A stretch of DNA of 64,000 bases from Rhododendron vialii (taxonomy: Eukaryota; Streptophyta; Magnoliopsida; Ericales; Ericaceae), in the NCBI RefSeq assembly GCF_030253575.1, contig NC_080559.1, positions 10,843,501 through 10,907,500 of the forward strand, read 5' to 3'. Positions within the stretch are counted from its first letter, which is position 1. Each line of letters opens with the position of its first letter. This document shows, in pieces, positions 61,046 through 64,000 of the stretch. Position numbers and translations under genes: made by a program. The notes below the pieces were generated by a model that saw nothing but the letters and a program-made list of their open reading frames with translations, made no database searches and had not been told where the DNA came from.

Positions 61046-63841
61046 GAATAGAACAATCTAAAGACGAAAAAGGAAAAGTTAATGAAAGAGGTATATCTGT
61101 CATCAGATGTGGAGCAGTGGAGGTGCCTAAATGGCATATCCTTGGAAGATGCTAACTTGCAACCTTCTCACTCTACACTTTTCTTTTCCCTTTTTCTCTC
61201 CTTTCACCAAAAGTATCCAAACACTAACACCTGAGTCATCTCACCCCTTCATTGCTCTCATGACCAACAACACCACCCTTTATAAATTCCATCCCATGGC
61301 CTTCTTCTTCACCCCCTCTTAGTATTGCACCACTCAATAAAGATGTAATTCCGAGGCTTTTCTCCCTCCGGCAGCCGCCTGCTGCCACCGATAGCAGCTC
61401 AAACTCAAGCGGCAGGCGGTGCGGTCAAGGTCTCGGGCATGGTACGTGGTGTCTCTGGCTATATGTGTGTGTGTGTTTCATTTTGTGGGATTTGACATCG
61501 AGAAAACCGCCTTTCTAAAGGACGGTTTTCTCTCTCCTATAGGGCAACTTCGATCCTTTGGCATTTCGCTTCCGCGGAGTTTCACTCTCTGTTTCTCCTC
61601 GTTACTTGTGATTTCAGCTCAAGGACATTAAAAACCGATGGGCGAGTCAGATTATGCTGATGTTTCCTGTTTTCTTGTGTTTTCTTAGCATTAGTAGTGA
61701 TGATATATGTACAAATAAATGCATGTTTGCTACTGCAAAACATTGGTTTTGCAGTGTGGTTGCAGTGTGCTTGTGCTGCAGAATGCTTGTGAGCAAAAAG
61801 CCTTACATATGATGACTCTGTGGCTATGTGAAAGGTTTGAGTTGATTTACTATTGTACAGAGTCATCAAGTCCGTCACATCACATCATTTTTGTTGTTTT
61901 TTGTTATCTTACTTATCTGTTCTCATCCAATCGGTTCGGTCCTTCGATTTGGTCCGTAATACAGAGAAACAACAAATAAGATTAATCGCTTGGATCGAGT
62001 GTCTACGGCCAATCTACGGTCCCACTGGGCAGATTAACATAAATTCAAAGTGAACCCAACATGGACCACCTAATCCACTCACTAATTTCAGGTTTTGATT
62101 TGCGCGTGAGAGAGAGAGGGGGGTGGGGGTGCTTATCTGGGGATCGTAGATGGAATATGCTATCTGCCCAGGATCAAAGGGCAAAAGAGAGAATTTAATA
62201 ATCTTGACATGAAGTGCATCCAAGGACTGAAAAGGACAAATAACAATGGAAGAGTTGCGATACAAGGCTAGCAGAGAGACAAGAATTCCAGTCTGTTGGC
62301 CAAAACAACAAAGGCACAATACCCTCTTTTTTTTGGGATTTTCATCCATCTCGTCATTGTTAGTATAACAAGTAGTACTAATCTTTTACTTACCAAAAAA
62401 AAGTTGGTATAACAAGTACTTTTACGGGCACGCATGAATCGGCCACAGAAAGTGCATGGATGACTTTTTGTGGCCGTAGAAATAAGACATGTGCACAATA
62501 ATTTAGATAGAATTGAACTCAAGTCAATAGGTCCATGATGATTGTTGGGATTTTTTTAACATTGAAGTGACAGCAGCACTAGGACCAATAACCCCTCCTG
62601 TTTGAGGAAAAATGGGTCCACAAAATATACCTGATTACGGTGCTGGTTCTGTTGGAGATACGGCTTTCAAAACTATAGTTTTAGCAAAACTTTGTGCTAA
62701 AATAGAAGTGGGACCCAGACATATTTAAGGGTGAGTCTAAGTGACAATGCATTCTCTTAATTGTAGAGATTAACAATTATGTATTGGGTTTATGAAAACC
62801 ATATACACGTGAATTAAAATTGACACCAAAGTAAGCCAACTGGAGTGGTTGAAAGAAAGGTACAAGGGTTATAGTCCCACCATGGTTCAGGTCATTTAGA
62901 TAATAACATACTTTGCAGATTGCAGTGCTGCTTCTGCAAGGCATTATTGTTGCATCCTGGAAGATCATAGACTCGTAACGCCTTTAGGGAGGGCAAAATT
63001 TGTTTTTAAGGAGATTGCGTCAAACACAACCGAGCGATTCTGTTTTCGTTTCTCATCTCGTAAGTTTCAGTTATGTTCTTCCTGTTTCAAGAACTTCATT
63101 TGCGTGGATAATGTAACCTTCATGAATTCGATTCATTAATCGTTTCTGTTTTATTTCCATACACAGTTGCACTAGTAGAGATTAATTGGATAACAATCCT
63201 AAGACAAAAGCGATCATTATAATACTAACAGACGAGCATGCTCTAAGGGCACGTTTGATTCCGCGACCCACATGCTCTAAGTCTGGTCTTTGTCGCGCAC
63301 GGCATTATGAGAAGGACCGAATGACTCCGGACTGTTTCGTGAAATAGTGCCCCATATAGGGTACTACCTAATACCCACCCGGTGGGGGTAGTACCCTTAG
63401 TCACATAAAGTGAGCGCGAGCAAGAGCAAGAGCGTGAAAAGCGTCTCTCAAGAACCTTCAAAACAACTAAAATTCGTGAGTGCGAGGATTGGAAAACGTG
63501 AACGCAGATCAAGAATTAAGACCGCGAGCGTAAGCCATTTTGAAGGATTATGTGACTAACGTAGTATTTAGTCCAACCCATCTGGATTAGATTCCCTCCA
63601 CATCCAACACAATAGTAAAAAATAATCCACATCATCTTTATCATACTCTAACTAAACACAATACTACTAATACTTGTGTCCATATAATCTCATTTATTAT
63701 TCCATGGATCCAACTTGTCTTCTTTATTCCTATATGTGTTTTTATGAACTTAACTTAAATTTGAAAATTGTCCTTATTTATTTATTTTTTGTATTTATTA
63801 GTTTTGTACCAAACTTTTGTGGGTTCTTAATTCGTCGTGAC
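61046..63841. other. Intergenic DNA
   Basis: No gene is recognised. A pyrimidine-rich stretch with a TATAAATT motif at 61,280 and GC-rich sequence at 61,360-61,440 resembles a promoter and leader, but no coding exon follows. A segment beginning GGGCACGTTTGATTCCGCG near 63,248 looks like the start of an unclassified DNA element without a visible other end. Confidence 0.4.
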
Positions 63842-64000
63842 GAAAGGAATCGGAAATATATATATATTTTTTACTTTTACCCAAGTATTTTGAGAAATAA
63901 CCGATTTTTAGCAAAAAAAGTCACTTTTGGCGCTAAAAAGTGGTTATTTCTCAAAATACTTGGGTAAAAGTAAAAAAAAATTACTTTTCCGATCTTTCTC
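63842..64000. mobile_element. Long-hairpin MITE at the window edge
   Basis: Two arms of about 46 bases pair almost perfectly (ACTTTTACCCAAGTATTTTG with CAAAATACTTGGGTAAAAGT) around a short loop at 63,913-63,931. The pairing extends outward through ATCGGAAA and TTTCCGAT. The layout fits a MITE; its target duplication may be cut off by the window end. Confidence 0.7.

Noticed and set aside
63248..63660. Possible DNA transposon beginning GGGCACGTTTGATTCC
   Set aside because: No matching reverse terminus or target duplication could be found inside the window.

Overview
This window is nuclear DNA from a flowering plant, probably a eudicot. The genes are spliced and the exons match plant families: a DOXC-class dioxygenase, an NT-C2 coiled-coil protein, MOM1, DEMETER/ROS1, RHD3 and MAP3K-epsilon. 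The mobile elements are typical of angiosperms: TRIM-like LTR elements primed by initiator tRNA-Met, a Stowaway MITE, hAT and Mutator-like elements, an L1-type LINE, SINEs and a Helitron terminus. The species cannot be named from sequence alone. No tRNA, rRNA or CRISPR was found.

Layout. Positions 1-2,079 hold the last two exons of a 2-oxoglutarate/Fe(II) dioxygenase, with all visible catalytic residues intact. Positions 3,108-6,227 are a 3.1-kb solo LTR with a 5-bp target duplication and a 34-base poly-G run. Positions 8.7-30 kb are a gene-fragment zone. Broken but recognisable pieces of SKI2 helicase, RHD3, ABCE/RLI, MOM1, MAP3K-epsilon and a DEMETER/ROS1 demethylase lie in a row. All are on the + strand and all keep introns with splice sites. 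TRIM-like elements, a SINE, a MITE and a LINE are nested among them. A Helitron-like 3' terminus sits at 35,655 in the same orientation, so Helitron capture is the leading explanation for the array, although I found no 5' end.

Positions 39.2-46.6 kb hold a second, dead copy of the dioxygenase. It carries a MITE in exon 1, a 3-kb element with a 9-bp target duplication in an intron, a 4-bp frameshift, a Stowaway and a hAT element in another intron, and a replaced C-terminus. Copy 1 supplies the empty sites that date several of these insertions after the duplication. Positions 48.8-57.5 kb hold the one complete gene: eight exons encoding a 1,451-residue NT-C2/coiled-coil protein behind a (CT)n/(GA)n-rich promoter with two G-boxes. 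From 57.5 kb to the end I see only intergenic DNA with a SINE and a long terminal hairpin.

The most notable observation is the collinear gene-fragment array. Four of its six identified sources (SKI2, ABCE/RLI, MOM1, DEMETER/ROS1) are linked in the literature to RNA silencing or DNA methylation control. That pattern was noticed after the fact and may be chance. It can be tested with small-RNA data.
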